Source of the DNA: CAIJXB01 sp964439595
Lineage (GTDB): Bacteria; Chlamydiota; Chlamydiia; Chlamydiales; Rhabdochlamydiaceae
DNA length: 64,000 bases
Assembly (NCBI GenBank): GCA_964439595.1
Contig: CAYTOK010000006.1
Coordinates: forward strand, 38,765 to 102,764
Reading direction: 5' to 3'
How positions within the stretch are numbered: the stretch's first letter is position 1; each line of letters starts with the position of its first letter. A program made the position numbers and the translations under genes. Of the stretch, positions 35,397 through 44,033 are shown in pieces. The notes under the pieces were generated by a model. That model was not told the DNA's origin. It saw only the letters and a list, made by a program, of their open reading frames with translations, and did not search any database.

Positions 35397-36266
35397 ATGA
35401 TAGCAAAAACACAAGCTCAGATTTTTAATAGTATTGAAAATCATCAAGAGTATAAGTCCACCTATCCATCTATGCGCGGAGAAGGAAAAAATGTAGGAGC
35501 TGCGCAAGAAATACATATCTTTTTAGCTGAAATCAATCCAACTCAAGAAAGAGTTCAAGAATATTACTCTATTGTAGAAAAGTGGAATCAATTACACCCC
35601 GATCTAACCTATAAAATGAAACCTTGTTATTTGGCTCTTGTTTTTAGAGACTCACAAGGTGGGGAAAATACTGTTTGCGTTATGCAATCTTCCCGTTACG
35701 TCCGCTCAAACGATACAGATTACGTAGTAGAGCAGTCGCATGAAGATGCAAATTGGTTTGTCTCACAGGGATTCAGTGTAATACGAGAGAAAATCGAAGC
35801 TGAGGCTCACGGTATTGAAGGAATTCCCCTAACGGATGAAGAAATGAATCGTTATCCTTCTAAGTACTTTGAATTTCATATCAAAGTGGGAAAAGTAGAT
35901 AAAGAAGATCTTAGTGAACTGACAGATGAAGAAATCGATCAGCTTAAGCAAATTTCTGCTAAATTTACTCTGAAATTTGGAGTTCCTATCCCACTTTCTT
36001 ATAATAACAATAAAGATCAACATACAGGAGATAAATTAGGTCATCAAAGGTTTTTAAACGCTCGGTTCCGTAACTTAGGATTTAACACCGTAGCCCCTAA
36101 GATAGAAGCAATCAAGCAGGCAATCAACGATACAGGAACTTTTAAGGTGCTAAAAACCATCTCAGAGTACGTTTGGTATGATACTTTCCCAGCACTTGAT
36201 CACGGATGGATTGATTATTCAAAAGAAGAACTTGAATACTTAATAAAAGAGATGGCAGGTAATTAA
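35397..36266 (+). CDS. unrecognised protein in the nucleotide-enzyme operon
   Basis: 289 residues, with CGGAGAA before the ATG; soluble, with no signal peptide or membrane segment. Two halves show loosely similar endings: EIHIFLAEI...GFSVIREKIEAEA and EFHIKVGKV...GFNTVAPKIEAIKQA. This suggests an internal duplication, which I cannot prove by eye. The two His-containing strands could place it near two-histidine folds, but no HxT/S motif is present. It begins 12 bases after the flavoprotein gene, and its stop overlaps the kinase start (TAATG). Function not proposed. Confidence 0.75.
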   Translation: MIAKTQAQIFNSIENHQEYKSTYPSMRGEGKNVGAAQEIHIFLAEINPTQERVQEYYSIVEKWNQLHPDLTYKMKPCYLALVFRDSQGGENTVCVMQSSRYVRSNDTDYVVEQSHEDANWFVSQGFSVIREKIEAEAHGIEGIPLTDEEMNRYPSKYFEFHIKVGKVDKEDLSELTDEEIDQLKQISAKFTLKFGVPIPLSYNNNKDQHTGDKLGHQRFLNARFRNLGFNTVAPKIEAIKQAINDTGTFKVLKTISEYVWYDTFPALDHGWIDYSKEELEYLIKEMAGN

Positions 36267-36931
36267 TGGCATTTTCCTTTACTTCCTGCTTTAAAATAGC
36301 TCTTATTGTTCTTAACCTAAGTCTATTTGCAAATGTTGACCCAAGCGATGAACTCCCTCAAATTGTGGCTTTTCTTGGCTCTAAAAGAGTCGGGAAAGAC
36401 ACATCTGCAGACTATCTGATCAGATCTTATGGCTATGAAAAATATGCTCTTGCTGATCCGATGAAACAAGCTGTGCAATCTTTATTTCATTTTAGTGAAG
36501 ATCAACTTTGGGGAGATGCCAAAGAAATAGTTGATCCTTATTGGGAGGTAACCCCAAGAGAAATTATGCAATTCATTGGCATTGATACTTTATTTGAGGG
36601 CCTAGCTACCCGCTTCCCTCATCTAGGCCATACATTTTACCTTCGAGCCTTTGATCGCTGGAGAGATGCCCATCCTCAAAGCTTAGTAGTTATTTCTGAC
36701 CTTAGGATGCAAGAAGATGTGTTTGCTCTTAAAAAAAGGGGCGCTTTAATTATTCGCATAAAAAGACCAGAAATTCTGCTTGAAGACACTCACGTGTCTG
36801 AAGCCCAAGTTGCTTCAGTAACAGGTTATGACATCACGATTGTCAATGACGGGACAATTGAGGAATTAGAAGAAAAAATTAAAAAGGCAATAAAAAATTT
36901 ATGCATGAAAACCTTAACTGCGACTCCTTAG
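36266..36931 (+). CDS. deoxynucleoside monophosphate kinase-like protein with signal-peptide-like N-terminus
   Basis: 221 residues. The P-loop GSKRVGKDTS (38-47), the ADPMKQAVQSLF segment and TPREIMQFIGID match phage T4/giant-virus-type dNMP kinases, which phosphorylate (modified) deoxynucleotides. Unlike those, about 33 residues precede the kinase fold, with a Lys, a hydrophobic run (IALIVLNLSLFA) and a small-residue exit, like a Sec signal or an anchor. The ATG is fused to the previous stop (TAATG). An internal GTG at 36365 would give a normal-length kinase but lacks a ribosome-binding site. The next gene starts 31 bases before this one ends. Confidence 0.8.
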   Translation: MAFSFTSCFKIALIVLNLSLFANVDPSDELPQIVAFLGSKRVGKDTSADYLIRSYGYEKYALADPMKQAVQSLFHFSEDQLWGDAKEIVDPYWEVTPREIMQFIGIDTLFEGLATRFPHLGHTFYLRAFDRWRDAHPQSLVVISDLRMQEDVFALKKRGALIIRIKRPEILLEDTHVSEAQVASVTGYDITIVNDGTIEELEEKIKKAIKNLCMKTLTATP

Positions 36932-38364
36932 CAAAACTCCACAACCAGAGTTATTCTAAAATAACAGATTACTATACTGAATTAACTGATTCTATGAGAA
37001 ATATTAGAAAAGATGTTTTATCAGTTATTTTAGAAGCAAAAAATATAGATGTTTTTAAGACCTCTTTTATCGGTCCCCAAAGAATCGGGCATTCGAGTCT
37101 AGATCCTTTGCCTAAAACAAGTAGCATTTTGGATGTAGGCTGCGCTACCGGAGACAACCTAACCCTAATGCAAGAAATTGGATTTAAACAGCTTACAGGC
37201 TTAGATGTGGCCGTTGAGATGGTCACAAAAGCTAAGGGAAAGCTAAATATCGAATTTATTTGCGAGGATTTTTTCCAATACAAACTATTGAATAAATATG
37301 ACTTAGTATTTGCTCAGGCTTTTGTTCATCTTTTCCCCAAAAAAATGCTTAAAAAAGTCTTATTAAGACTTTTAGCTATTTCTAATAGACGCGTCTATTT
37401 TTCCACAACAATCCATGAAACTCCTAATGAAGGAATAGAAGCTAAAAGAGATGTGACTCGATACCGTAGTCGTTACACGCTCCCCGAAATTTTAAAAACA
37501 ATAAAAGAAATATTAGATGATGATCCGAACTTAAGTTTTCATTATTTTTTTCTCACAGACCCCCTTGGTAAATTTTGGATTAATGCGGTATTTGAGCGTC
37601 ATGATATCGTGCAAATGATGGAGGCTGACGGAGTCCTTCTTTATAAACAGTTTGAAAGCATAGAACAAATAGATCTCATTCTGCCCGAAATAGACACCTT
37701 AAGAGCGGTAAAACCGGAAGTAGGAACCATACTCAGATACGACTCGATCAACGTCTTTGACCGAGTGGAAAATATCTTCCCCTACTGCTCTAAAGATTTA
37801 AAAAACATTTTATATAGCACAAAAGTGCATAAAATAGTGTCTATGCTTATGCAAGAGGATGCCGTGCTTCTCAAAGATAAAATTAATTATAAATTACCAG
37901 GTTCTGGAGAGTTTGTTCCTCATCAAGATGCGGCAGCAGGGTGGGGCGAGTATGGGAACAAACAGTTGACCTTTGCTTTAAGTTTTGATGAGGCAAACCT
38001 TGAAAATGGAGCGTTATATTTTGCCTGCGGAGCTCATAAAAAAGGACTTCTTAGCCCTCTTCAAACTCCCCTTAGTGATGATATTGTAAATAATCTTCAC
38101 TGGGATGCTGTTTTAATGAACCCTGGTGATGCGTTATTTTTTAATGCACTTGCTCCCCATTTTTCTAAGCCTAATACTAGTGATAAACCCCGTCGTATGG
38201 CTTTTTTAACGTATAATTCAGCTAAATTTGGAGATCATCGAGAATCTTTTTTTATAAAGAAAAGAAAAAGACAACCGCCTATCGATGAAAGAAATTCAGA
38301 CGCAGAAATGATTCGAGATCCATTTGGAAAATTAATTTACAAACAAAAGGTTTTTTATGAATAA
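36901..38364 (+). CDS. SAM methyltransferase - PhyH-type Fe(II)/2-oxoglutarate oxygenase fusion
   Basis: 487 residues, two enzymes in one chain. About 60-190 is a class I methyltransferase, with ILDVGCATGDN (motif I), GLDVAVEMV (motif II) and FICEDFF. About 240-470 is a phytanoyl-CoA-dioxygenase-like domain: the iron ligands fit His341 and Asp343 (VPHQDAAAG) and His420 (LAPHFSKPN), with an Arg pair near 431 for 2-oxoglutarate. Such enzymes hydroxylate or otherwise oxidise small molecules. The substrate is unknown; the neighbours suggest a nucleotide or base (inference). No signal peptide. It overlaps the kinase gene by 31 bases and the phosphoribosyltransferase gene by 8. Confidence 0.82.
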   Translation: MHENLNCDSLAKLHNQSYSKITDYYTELTDSMRNIRKDVLSVILEAKNIDVFKTSFIGPQRIGHSSLDPLPKTSSILDVGCATGDNLTLMQEIGFKQLTGLDVAVEMVTKAKGKLNIEFICEDFFQYKLLNKYDLVFAQAFVHLFPKKMLKKVLLRLLAISNRRVYFSTTIHETPNEGIEAKRDVTRYRSRYTLPEILKTIKEILDDDPNLSFHYFFLTDPLGKFWINAVFERHDIVQMMEADGVLLYKQFESIEQIDLILPEIDTLRAVKPEVGTILRYDSINVFDRVENIFPYCSKDLKNILYSTKVHKIVSMLMQEDAVLLKDKINYKLPGSGEFVPHQDAAAGWGEYGNKQLTFALSFDEANLENGALYFACGAHKKGLLSPLQTPLSDDIVNNLHWDAVLMNPGDALFFNALAPHFSKPNTSDKPRRMAFLTYNSAKFGDHRESFFIKKRKRQPPIDERNSDAEMIRDPFGKLIYKQKVFYE

Positions 38365-38926
38365 GTTATTTGCATTTCTCTTAGCTATTAGCTCTCTTCA
38401 TGGCAGCCCTCTATCTGAGCGTATTGAGGATTCTTTAGTTCCTTATGAGAATTTCCCTAAGCCAGGAAGTGTGTTTCGAGACATTAGCCCTATTCTTGAG
38501 AACCCTCAATTATTTGGAGAAATTATTGATCATTTTGTCGATCGTTATAAAGAAAGAAAAATTGATGCAGTAATTGCTCTTGAAGCTCGAGGATTTATTT
38601 TCGGATCAGCTCTTGCCTATAAATTACAAGTGCCTTTAGTAATGATTCGCAAAGAAGGTAAATTACCAGGAGCTATTCACCGCGCTTCTTATAAAAAGCT
38701 TTATGGAGAAGATGTTTTTGTCATGAGAGTTGATGCGTTAAAAAAAGGTCAACAAGTGGTTGTTATTGACGATTTTTATTCAACTGGAGGCTCTTTGCAG
38801 GCTGCCAGTGAATTAATCCAAGCAACAGGGGCTATTGTTTATGAAGGTGCATTTCTCATTAACAATACAAGAGCCTCAAATAAACGAAATTTCCCCTTCC
38901 CTATTTACGCCATTTTTGATCTATGA
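38357..38926 (+). CDS. apt: adenine phosphoribosyltransferase-like protein with signal-peptide-like N-terminus
   Basis: 189 residues. Homology to APRT starts near residue 19: ENFPKPGSVFRDISPIL, ALEARGFIFGSALA, and the PRPP-binding loop VVIDDFYSTGGS (135-146). APRT makes AMP from adenine and PRPP. The 17 residues before it (MNKLFAFLLAISSLHGS) form a textbook short signal peptide and are absent from ordinary APRT. No ATG, GTG or TTG occurs in frame between codon 2 and the FPKPG motif, so this N-terminus must be translated. The base specificity could differ from adenine, given the context. It is the last gene of the five-gene cluster. Confidence 0.82.
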   Translation: MNKLFAFLLAISSLHGSPLSERIEDSLVPYENFPKPGSVFRDISPILENPQLFGEIIDHFVDRYKERKIDAVIALEARGFIFGSALAYKLQVPLVMIRKEGKLPGAIHRASYKKLYGEDVFVMRVDALKKGQQVVVIDDFYSTGGSLQAASELIQATGAIVYEGAFLINNTRASNKRNFPFPIYAIFDL

Positions 38927-39016
38927 ACTACCTGACTAAAACGCAAAGAAATTAATTCGCATTAATAATATTTTTTTATGCCAACTAAAAATCGCACCTG
39001 TGTTAGACTCTTTTGC

Positions 39017-39718
39017 ATGGAAGAAGAAAGAATATCTAAATTAATGGCCCAAAGAGGCCTATGCTCTAGAAGAGAAGCCGAAAAATACATGACTGAAGGT
39101 CGGGTGCGTGTTAATGGTGTCTTAATTACCGAACTTGGAACAAAAGCCCCCCTTGACGCTCAGATAGATTTCGATCATAAGGGGCTACAAAAGCTCACTA
39201 TCGCACTTAACAAGCCTCTTGGAATAGTTTCTAATCTTCCCCAAGACAACTATAGAGAAGCCAAAGAGTTAATTACCCCAGAAAATCGCTATGATAAAGG
39301 CCCCCCTGTTGACCCCGAATCGCTACATGTTGTCGGCAGGCTGGACGTAAATTCTAAAGGGCTCCTGCTTTTTTCTTCAGATGGAAGGGTTGCTAAGACA
39401 ATTATTGGGCCAGATTCTTTAGTAGAAAAAGAATACATTGTACGTTTTGACGCTCCTGTACCCGAAATGGCACTAGATAAGCTCCGCTTTGGACTCCGGC
39501 TCGATGGAAGACAACTTAAAAGAGCTAAAGTAAAGCGCATAGAAAGCCAAACGATATCCATTATCCTTAGTGAAGGAAGAAATCGCCAAATCCGACGTAT
39601 GTGTGAGCTTGTAGGACTCCAGATCACGTCACTAAAAAGAGTACGCATCGGCAACATTCAGCTAGGCACACTTCCTGTGGGTAAGTGGATGGTGGTTTCT
39701 GAGTTAGATCTTTTATAG
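39017..39718 (+). CDS. RsuA/RluB-family pseudouridine synthase
   Basis: 233 residues from the ATG before EEERISKLMAQRG; an upstream ATG at 38978 would add 13 residues without similarity. The S4 RNA-binding domain covers about 1-60. The catalytic signature GRLDVNSKGLLLFSSDG holds the presumed nucleophile Asp, and EGRNRQIRRM is the second family motif. It modifies uridine in rRNA. RsuA, RluB, RluE and RluF cannot be separated here, though RluB-like is typical for a single chlamydial copy. No strong ribosome-binding site is seen. Confidence 0.85.
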   Translation: MEEERISKLMAQRGLCSRREAEKYMTEGRVRVNGVLITELGTKAPLDAQIDFDHKGLQKLTIALNKPLGIVSNLPQDNYREAKELITPENRYDKGPPVDPESLHVVGRLDVNSKGLLLFSSDGRVAKTIIGPDSLVEKEYIVRFDAPVPEMALDKLRFGLRLDGRQLKRAKVKRIESQTISIILSEGRNRQIRRMCELVGLQITSLKRVRIGNIQLGTLPVGKWMVVSELDLL

Positions 39719-39823
39719 GGTCCATTTTTCACTCGCATAAGCAAAATATAACAACAGTTAGAGCCCTTTAATCATAATAGTATAGAACTTTACAATTAAA
39801 GAGTGCTAAGGACTAAAAGCTCC

Positions 39824-41605
39824 TTACCGGCTAGAGTCAGCCCTTGGCATCAGCTTGATGAGCGTACCCTCTTGTCCTTCAAAAAACATGTTCCCCTCAT
39901 AATACGGTTGAACCATGGTCCCTTGTGTCATAGCAGGAAGTAAAGGCGAACGTGCAAGCTCTTGTCCTGTTGAAGCATTTCTCCAGACAACAAAATCATT
40001 CTTATTATTACCTGGAATCTCTGGTCCGGGAATATCTGTTCCAACTAGCACTCGGGCATTAAATGGCCCAATGAGTGTCATAAATTCTGTAGTTGTTTGG
40101 TTTGCTTTCCAAACTGTCTTTAATCCCTCTGAAGTAATCGTAATTGCTGCAATCTTGCCGGGTAAAGAGTCACTAGCAAAAATTAAGTTATTCTCCGGAT
40201 CCGCTGAAACTGACATGGGAGCCCAGCTAATTGCCGGAGCCCCATCTGGGCCTTGATCGGCAAATGCCTGTGCAACTAAAGGAGGAATAGGATCTTCTGC
40301 AAATGGTTGTAACTTATATAAATTGGAAGCATTACCCTGATTAATAGCTATCACATCCAAAGCAGTAGACGCGGGGAGTGTGTTAGTTTGAGCTACAACC
40401 CAATCATTTATGACAACAAAAGAGGTACAAAGAGTCTGCCCCTCTACCGTAATCGTCCCCGGATTCCAAGAAGAATCTAAAATAAATTTTCCATTTTTAA
40501 CCTCATAACGTATAGCTGTTGTAGGTTCTAGTAAATATACATAATTTTTCCCCTGAAACACCCCTATCGTGGGTCTAGCTCCTACTGGAGCTGGTAAAGT
40601 GATCTTATCAACTACCTTCATCGTCTGCGGGTCTACAGACACCAAAATAGAAGAAGGAACGTCTGAAGGGTCAGGACAGTGTAGCAAAGCATCTGGCCCT
40701 TGTAGTGAACACCCTGCTTGACGGTAGACAGACTTCATTACAATAAAACCATCAGATGTTGCGTTAAATCCATTAAACGATGTGTTTTCAGGCTCTGCTC
40801 CTCCTGTTGGAAGAACTAGCGTATCAATTACTTTCCCTTTTACGCTGAGTTTAGCAAGACGATAGCCATAGCTGACATAAATGAATCCATCTTGCAATAT
40901 CCCCATTGAACCAGGATAATCCCATTCTCCATTAGCCTGCGTATCAATCAGCTGGTCATACCAGATAGATTCTAATGTATCAGGATTTACCCTCGATACA
41001 AATGCCCCAATCGAACCTTCTACATCACCATATCCTCCCCCATAGATATAAGCATGATTAGAGTCTAGATAAGACATGTTATAACCAGATGGATATAACG
41101 TAGTAGAGCTTAGAATGTCCACAACGTTATTACCTAGGTAAGACCCTCCAAACGTAGCCTCCGGAAACACATGGGACCTACCTGAGTTGTAGTGCTCAAA
41201 AGCTTCTAAAGAAGGATACCAAGGCAGGTTAGGCGGAATAATCACAAGATTTGCAGGAGAATTGCTACTTACAGAAAATAGATAATACCCATTCTTATTA
41301 GGAGTGAGCCCAGCTATCCTATAACCTGGGGTGCCTATCTTTATACCAGCGTTCTGGTATACATGATTGGGAATTGTCGTTGTAATCGTTAAATTTAAGC
41401 CATCAACCATATAGTTTTGACAGGATAAAGGACCTTCACCATCAAGCGCTAATTTGATGGCAAGAGGCTCGGTCTCCTCTGTTGCTGAAATAGCAAAAAA
41501 TAGCCCCTTAGCAGCGTAAGAGCTTTCAAAAACAGAAAGCGCAGCTAAAAATAAAACATTTCTAAAAAAATTACATGGAGATCGAAAAAATAAGTGCATT
41601 GGCAT
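39824..41605 (-). CDS. secreted protein of unknown function, possibly beta-propeller
   Basis: 593 residues. An N-terminal signal peptide is likely (hydrophobic FRNVLFLAALSVF, exit near SSYA-A). The mature protein is rich in Gly, Thr, Asn and beta-prone repeats (for example YVSYGYRLAKLSVKGKVIDT, NYVYLLEP), suggesting a propeller. A segment after the signal (SCQNYMVDGLNLTITTTIPN) reminds me of exported proteins of Legionella and other amoeba-associated bacteria; that is recollection, not a search. The gene starts 35 bases inside the preceding barrel gene, so the two are coupled. Function unknown. Confidence 0.75.
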   Translation of the reverse strand: MPMHLFFRSPCNFFRNVLFLAALSVFESSYAAKGLFFAISATEETEPLAIKLALDGEGPLSCQNYMVDGLNLTITTTIPNHVYQNAGIKIGTPGYRIAGLTPNKNGYYLFSVSSNSPANLVIIPPNLPWYPSLEAFEHYNSGRSHVFPEATFGGSYLGNNVVDILSSTTLYPSGYNMSYLDSNHAYIYGGGYGDVEGSIGAFVSRVNPDTLESIWYDQLIDTQANGEWDYPGSMGILQDGFIYVSYGYRLAKLSVKGKVIDTLVLPTGGAEPENTSFNGFNATSDGFIVMKSVYRQAGCSLQGPDALLHCPDPSDVPSSILVSVDPQTMKVVDKITLPAPVGARPTIGVFQGKNYVYLLEPTTAIRYEVKNGKFILDSSWNPGTITVEGQTLCTSFVVINDWVVAQTNTLPASTALDVIAINQGNASNLYKLQPFAEDPIPPLVAQAFADQGPDGAPAISWAPMSVSADPENNLIFASDSLPGKIAAITITSEGLKTVWKANQTTTEFMTLIGPFNARVLVGTDIPGPEIPGNNKNDFVVWRNASTGQELARSPLLPAMTQGTMVQPYYEGNMFFEGQEGTLIKLMPRADSSR

Positions 41606-42290
41606 AACTATTTCCGGTGCTTAAATTGTTTTTTACCTGATCATTGGCTTTTTTTAACTTACCTTCACCTAGATAGAAAAAGCGATAGTCCATTTCAAGG
41701 GAAAGATATTTCAAAACAGTAACTTTCCATCCTAATCCAGCTGTAGCGCTACAAGAAACAACATTTTTCCTAGAAAACATGTTGGCATCCGGAATAGTAA
41801 CTCCCCCATCAAGAGATTTCTCTTTAAAACTTCCACTACTTGCAATATTCGGACCTATACCTAAATCTATAGAAACATCAGAGCGTTTACTACAGTGAAA
41901 AAGCGCTTTAGCACTAGCGTAAATCGGATAGTTTGTCCTAGAATATTGATAAGATAGATTGGTAAATAGTCTTTCTTGAGTTACTTTACCCTTTACCTTT
42001 GTAGGAGCTAAATAAAAAGCGCTTAGCCCATATAGCAAGCTCACATTCTTTCTACTTAACGCATTAAAGTAATACCCAAGTCCAACAAGGAAATTTTGGT
42101 CTGAGGATTTGCTTACACTAAAGTCATCTCCAATGAGTCCGTCAATACCCACATGTTGCGACTTCCCTTGGTTTGCTGTAAACCACCCTACGTGTAAAGT
42201 GGGCCCGCTCCGATCATTTGCTAGAGCAAAACATGGAGCTAACATTGACAGACAACCTAAAGTAGTTATAAACATAGATCTCAATTTCAT
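41571..42290 (-). CDS. small outer-membrane beta-barrel protein
   Basis: 239 residues. A signal peptide (about 1-24, MKLRSMFITTLGCLSMLAPC, then FALA) is followed by alternating strands (FLVGLGYYFNAL, FTNLSYQYS, SLEMDYRFFYLG) and a C-terminus ending FSISM. The size suits an eight-stranded barrel of the OmpA-N/Opa class. Its 3' end overlaps the following secreted-protein gene by 35 bases. It could anchor or export that protein, but this is only inferred from linkage. Confidence 0.75.
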   Translation of the reverse strand: MKLRSMFITTLGCLSMLAPCFALANDRSGPTLHVGWFTANQGKSQHVGIDGLIGDDFSVSKSSDQNFLVGLGYYFNALSRKNVSLLYGLSAFYLAPTKVKGKVTQERLFTNLSYQYSRTNYPIYASAKALFHCSKRSDVSIDLGIGPNIASSGSFKEKSLDGGVTIPDANMFSRKNVVSCSATAGLGWKVTVLKYLSLEMDYRFFYLGEGKLKKANDQVKNNLSTGNSYANALIFSISM

Positions 42291-42400
42291 AGTAGGTACC
42301 CAAGCTCTATTTAATTTAATAGGTTAAAGCAACTAGGTACCGTACTTTGCTATTTTCTGTCAAAAACTATCCAGTTATTTTTTTTGAACTGGGAAGACAT

Positions 42401-43006
42401 TTAATTTATTGTTACACTAAATGTTTTCAAAGTGTTCGTGTCCAAGTCTACAAGGGTTATATTGAAGTTTTCTTGATACTCGTTCACTGGAACAAATATT
42501 AGTTTATTTAAAGTTGAATATTGTTGTATGACCTGATTTCGAGCTGTTTTACTTGAAAAGTCACTATCTAAAGAGGCATTTGCCTCGCTAGATTTTATCC
42601 CGTCTACAACCGCAGGAATTGCTAAAGGCCATAAAAATAGAGCACCAACACCATAACCTACAGCTCTTCCAACTGTTGAGGTATGAACTGTATTAGCAAC
42701 TTCGTCAGGTCTAGCGCAAGGTAAGCCAACCCTATCCAATGAAAAGTTATAGCTTCTCTTCGAATTATTTTGGATATAGATTTGGACCGGTTGATACCCT
42801 TTTGAAATCACATCTCTATCTAAATACCTTCTACAGTCTTCTTTAGTAAATGCTTGAGCAGTAACGAGAACTTCTTCGTTATTTGATGGGGTGACCACTA
42901 TTGTAGAAGAAAGGCTATTTAACGATGACGCTCTGTAGCTAGCACAAGACGACAAAGCCATTAAAGGAATGCAAAATATCGCAATTAAGTATTTTTTGTT
43001 TTTCAT
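42401..43006 (-). CDS. lipoprotein of unknown function
   Basis: 201 residues. A lipoprotein signal peptide, MKNKKYLIAIFCIPLMALSS, is followed by the lipobox cysteine (ALSSC, Cys21). The rest is hydrophilic, with a glycine-rich apolar patch at about 114-135 (RAVGYGVGALFLWPLAIPAV) that could contact a membrane. It is probably attached to the outer or inner membrane. No domain recognised. It lies about 110 bases upstream of the barrel/secreted-protein pair in the same direction, so it may share their transcript. Confidence 0.75.
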   Translation of the reverse strand: MKNKKYLIAIFCIPLMALSSCASYRASSLNSLSSTIVVTPSNNEEVLVTAQAFTKEDCRRYLDRDVISKGYQPVQIYIQNNSKRSYNFSLDRVGLPCARPDEVANTVHTSTVGRAVGYGVGALFLWPLAIPAVVDGIKSSEANASLDSDFSSKTARNQVIQQYSTLNKLIFVPVNEYQENFNITLVDLDTNTLKTFSVTIN

Positions 43007-43297
43007 ATATATCCAAAGTTTACTTAAAAGACTATGATATTATATTTGTAATTAATAATTCATGTCAATTTAAATAGAATTATTACACCAATCCAAGGCA
43101 GAAGTATAACAAGAGAATTAAAATAAAAAAGCATTAACACCCACCCCCTTTTTTGGCCATAAAACGGATAGCGCAATTTTTTTTACTGTCCCCTCACCAG
43201 GATGGGGAGCAATAAAAAAATGAGTAGGGCTGCTGAAGATCTCAAAAGTAAACAGGCAAATCTTAAGTAAATTGACAGGGACTATAAATTAAAAGGA

Positions 43298-43371
<74 letters not shown>

Positions 43372-43379
43372 AAAAAAAA

Positions 43380-43452
43380 TAGCGGGAGAAGGATTCGAAC
43401 CTCCGGCCTTTGGGTTATGAGCCCAACGAGCTAACCACTGCTCCATCCCGCG
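43380..43452 (-). tRNA. initiator tRNA-fMet (CAU)
   Basis: Cloverleaf on the minus strand with two initiator hallmarks: an unpaired first acceptor position (C1 opposite T72) and three consecutive G-C pairs at the foot of the anticodon stem (TTGGG/CCCAA) around the loop CTCATAA. T-loop TTCGAAT. CCA is not encoded. It heads a two-tRNA cluster with tRNA-Met. Confidence 0.92.
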
Positions 43453-43524
43453 ATATAGTGAGCAGTAGCATACGCAAAAGAGCTCTTTTAATACAAGAAA
43501 AAACTCTTATAAAATTTAACTACC

Positions 43525-43920
43525 CTATTTCCCGAACCATCCCTTAACAGCAGAGGAAACTCTTCCAGCAAAAGCTTTAGCAGCCTCCACTCCATTAGAA
43601 GCACTCTCAGCTGCAACAACGCCACCTAAACTCCACTCAGGATTCTCTCCAAATATAACGTTATAGATACGCTTAGTAACGTCCCATGCCTTGCCATTAG
43701 TGAATACATTTACACCTAAGGCTACAACACCAACTACTACAATTGCTTTAGTAGATAATGTTAATCCGGCAATTAAAGCAAGACCTCCTAGTATCATAAA
43801 AGCCGACACCCTAAAAGCTGTGTCACCTTTGGTGCTAGTAAATTCCTGATTAAATCCCTCAGCAAAGTCTTTTCTTGCCTTATATATTGGAGTATATACA
43901 TCTTTAATCAAAATACTCAT
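43525..43920 (-). CDS. Inc-like small membrane protein
   Basis: 131 residues, with the strong ribosome-binding site AAGGAGGA before the ATG. A hydrophobic hairpin at about 36-72 (two apolar halves around TLSTKAIVV) is flanked by a hydrophilic N-terminus and an Ala/Glu-rich C-terminus ending GWFGK. No signal peptide. The layout resembles chlamydial inclusion-membrane proteins and the neighbouring gene at 44034-44474, which has a similar hydrophobic core, but the sequences are not clearly homologous. Function unknown. Confidence 0.7.
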   Translation of the reverse strand: MSILIKDVYTPIYKARKDFAEGFNQEFTSTKGDTAFRVSAFMILGGLALIAGLTLSTKAIVVVGVVALGVNVFTNGKAWDVTKRIYNVIFGENPEWSLGGVVAAESASNGVEAAKAFAGRVSSAVKGWFGK

Positions 43921-43977
43921 AACATCCTCCTTGTAACTTCGTTAAAAACCCACTTAAAAACCAAAGGGGCCAAACCT

Positions 43978-44004
43978 AAGGAGCTGGCCTAACTCCAGCT
44001 CCTT
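43978..44004. terminator. stem-loop between two Inc-like genes
   Basis: Ten-base arms AAGGAGCTGG and CCAGCTCCTT with a 7-base loop, just downstream of the gene at 44034-44474 on the minus strand. No immediate T-run follows, so it may attenuate rather than fully stop transcription into the next gene. Confidence 0.5.
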
Positions 44005-44033
44005 CCTTCTAAAGCATTTACAATTTAGCAGCA

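Noticed and set aside
36365..36931. GTG start giving a normal-length dNMP kinase without the hydrophobic N-terminus
   Set aside because: No ribosome-binding site precedes it, while the upstream ATG is coupled to the previous stop. Kept only as an alternative.
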